NCBI GenBank assembly: GCA_000432175.1
Contig: HF989510.1
Location: forward strand, 37,730-51,527
From: Eubacterium sp. CAG:786
GTDB taxonomy: Bacteria; Bacillota; Clostridia; Oscillospirales; Ruminococcaceae
DNA: 13,798 bases
Direction of reading: 5' to 3'
The notes beneath the pieces were generated by a model. It searched no databases. It was not told the DNA's origin and saw only the letters and a program-made list of their open reading frames with translations. The position numbers and the translations under genes are program-made. How positions within the stretch are numbered: the stretch's first letter is position 1; every line of letters starts with the position of its first letter. This document shows, one piece after another, positions 12,577 to 13,798 of the stretch.

Positions 12577-13608
12577 TTACTTTTTGTTTTTCAGTTCCGC
12601 GAGAGGATTTTTGCTCATCGCTGATTGCATCTGATCATTTGAAATATGAGTGTAGATCTGGGTTGTGTTCAGGTTTTCATGCCCCAGGACTTCTTTAAGC
12701 ACCCTGACGTCCACGCCATTCTGATACATCAGTGTTGCGGCTGTGTGCCTGAGTTTGTGTACTGACAGACCACGGTTATCAAGCCCGCTGGCTTTCAGGC
12801 ATTCCTCGACTATCTGCTGGACGCGCCGATTGGATATACGCGTATTCCTGCGACTCAGAAAGAGCGCGTCTGTTTTAGCAGTCATATCACGGCAGCCGGC
12901 TTCGGCGCGTGTTTTATTGTCGGTTTCAGCAGGGGAGAGGTAATCGAGATATGCCTGTATGCATGCGTCGTTCAGATATACTATGCGTTCCTTACTGCCT
13001 TTACCGAGCACTTTAAGCGTCCAGGATTCATGACCGGAACTATCTCTTGAGCAACGGATATCCGACATATTTATTCCAACTAACTCGCTCAAACGTATGC
13101 CGCAATTCAGAAAAAACGTTATTATGCAATAATCGCGTTTCTGGTCGGGCGTGTTTATGTTCTGGAGCATTTCGATGGATTCGTCGAGTGTAAGGTACTT
13201 TGGCAGTGCTGGTTTTGGTGATGGTAATTCAAGATTTGCCAGCGGGCTTACTTCAAATATTCCCTTATTATTAGTAAGGTACTTGAAGAACTGCCGTAAT
13301 GCAACGCCTTTACGGTAACGTGCCTGTGGGTGATTATCTTTTTCATTCTTTGTGTATATCAGGAAGTCCTGAGCCAACATCAGGTCTACCGATTTTATAT
13401 CTGATTCGGTTATATCGCTGATTTTGATGTTCTGAAATTCTGCAGGGTCGTCAGAGGCTCTGCCTTGTTTGATTTTATAGAATCTCAGAAATGACCGAAT
13501 ATCAGTGTAATAATTAAGTACCGTCAATTCTGAACGATTTTTTACAAGCTGCAGATATACAAGATAGTCCTTTAACAGCTTCGGAGCGTCATCGTATTTG
13601 TTCGTCAT
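12577..13608 (-). CDS. Xer-type tyrosine recombinase (XerC/XerD-like)
   Basis: A 343-residue site-specific recombinase. The N-terminal SAM-like core-binding domain covers about residues 8-125 and the catalytic domain about 135-335. All catalytic residues are present: Arg172 (CGIRLSELVG), Lys203 (GKGSKERIV), His284 and Arg287 (VHKLRHTAATL), His310 (EVLGHENLNTTQ) and the nucleophile Tyr319 (IYTH). It is about 45 residues longer than E. coli XerD because of inserts around 184-196 and 224-248. The C-terminal helix resembles XerC/D proteins, and no phage or transposon gene is next to it, so a housekeeping role in chromosome dimer resolution is possible; a local inversion role is the alternative. 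Start ATG at 13608 has AAAGGA 8-9 bases upstream. Its promoter and a 12-6-12 inverted repeat lie upstream. Confidence 0.92.
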   Translation of the reverse strand: MTNKYDDAPKLLKDYLVYLQLVKNRSELTVLNYYTDIRSFLRFYKIKQGRASDDPAEFQNIKISDITESDIKSVDLMLAQDFLIYTKNEKDNHPQARYRKGVALRQFFKYLTNNKGIFEVSPLANLELPSPKPALPKYLTLDESIEMLQNINTPDQKRDYCIITFFLNCGIRLSELVGINMSDIRCSRDSSGHESWTLKVLGKGSKERIVYLNDACIQAYLDYLSPAETDNKTRAEAGCRDMTAKTDALFLSRRNTRISNRRVQQIVEECLKASGLDNRGLSVHKLRHTAATLMYQNGVDVRVLKEVLGHENLNTTQIYTHISNDQMQSAMSKNPLAELKNKK

Positions 13609-13648
13609 AATATTGTTCCTTTATCAATTATTTCTTAATCGCTCTTCT

Positions 13649-13678
13649 AATTGCGTAAAATTTCTCTTTTACGCAATT
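13649..13678 (-). repeat. Perfect 12-6-12 inverted repeat in the recombinase leader (dif-like layout)
   Basis: AATTGCGTAAAA (13649-13660) and TTTTACGCAATT (13667-13678) flank the 6-base centre TTTCTC. Xer core sites have two roughly 11-bp arms and a 6-bp centre, and the arm (TGCGTAAAA) is close to the XerC arm of E. coli dif (TGCGCATAA). A further partial copy, TTACGCA, follows at 13677-13683. In the transcript the repeat would be a strong hairpin about 40 bases before the start codon. It may be a recombination site, an operator or an RNA hairpin. Confidence 0.55.
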
Positions 13679-13711
13679 ACGCATATTTTTATGTAACTCT
13701 TACCTTGTTAC

Positions 13712-13740
13712 ATTATAGCACAGTTCCCCGGGAATTTCAA
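13712..13740 (-). promoter_or_regulatory. Sigma-A promoter with extended -10 for the recombinase
   Basis: On the minus strand TTGAAA (13740-13735), 17-base spacer, TGCTATAAT (TATAAT at 13717-13712). The spacer holds the palindrome TTCCC-C-GGGAA (plus strand 13724-13734). The start should be near 13705, giving a leader of almost 100 bases that contains the 12-6-12 repeat. Confidence 0.8.
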
Positions 13741-13798
13741 TCCCGTTTACCTCCGTGGGTGTTCCGTCTGATGTATCTCTGTACCGGCTCGAGGTTCT
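13741..13798. other. Window end without an assignable feature
   Basis: The last 58 bases are open in more than one frame on both strands and show no motif that identifies a gene. A minus-strand frame runs from the edge to a stop at 13702-13700 (32 codons), but it passes through the recombinase promoter and I cannot recognise it. Confidence 0.3.

Noticed and set aside
13684..13703. Canonical Firmicutes dif site around TTATGTAACT
   Set aside because: Only the XerD-like right arm resembles the consensus; the left arm does not match, so a classical dif is not supported here.
13700..13798. Minus-strand frame entering from the right edge (32 codons)
   Set aside because: Other frames are open as well, it runs through the recombinase promoter, and nothing in it is recognisable; too short to call.

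Overview
The window looks like a chromosomal segment of a low-to-moderate GC Gram-positive anaerobe of the class Clostridia, most likely a Ruminococcus-like member of the Oscillospiraceae. The pointers are a SpoIVB sporulation protease, a bacterial glycogen synthase of the Firmicutes type, strong Shine-Dalgarno sites, near-consensus sigma-A promoters and use of TTG and GTG starts. The organism call is inference from gene content; no rRNA or marker gene is present. There is no tRNA, CRISPR array or insertion sequence.

Left part, minus strand (1-2847): a HAD-family phosphatase cut by the window edge and a PfkB sugar kinase (probably 2-keto-3-deoxygluconate kinase) form one short operon with its own promoter. 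Upstream of them lies spoIVB, with an intact His-Asp-Ser triad. It sits apart from its usual recN/spo0A neighbours and has an unusual leader made of three complementary repeats.

Middle part, plus strand (3043-9782): a small Xre-type regulator and a four-helix membrane protein overlap by 20 bases and are transcribed from a consensus promoter covered by a 21-bp tandem repeat. A perfect sigma-A promoter then drives a tight three-gene operon: a nitrilase-superfamily amidase (TTG start), a 762-residue protein resembling the bacterial tubulin/FtsZ-like family but with a degenerate nucleotide loop (GTG start), and an 896-residue membrane transglutaminase with an intact Cys-His-Asp triad. This combination is the most unusual part of the window and the best candidate for an undescribed envelope or membrane system.

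Right part (9812-13740): a DHH-family phosphoesterase and glycogen synthase glgA each have their own promoter, and the two promoters share an upstream element at identical spacing. A bidirectional terminator separates glgA from a convergent Xer-type tyrosine recombinase. The recombinase leader holds a perfect 12-6-12 inverted repeat with the architecture of a Xer core site.

The genes fall into independent units: carbohydrate metabolism (sugar kinase, glycogen synthase), sporulation (spoIVB), envelope-related functions (amidase, tubulin-like protein, transglutaminase), nucleotide or phosphate metabolism (DHH) and DNA recombination (Xer). Several promoters carry inverted repeats over the -35, the -10 or the start point, so much of the intergenic DNA looks regulatory. 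The last 58 bases hold nothing that can be assigned.
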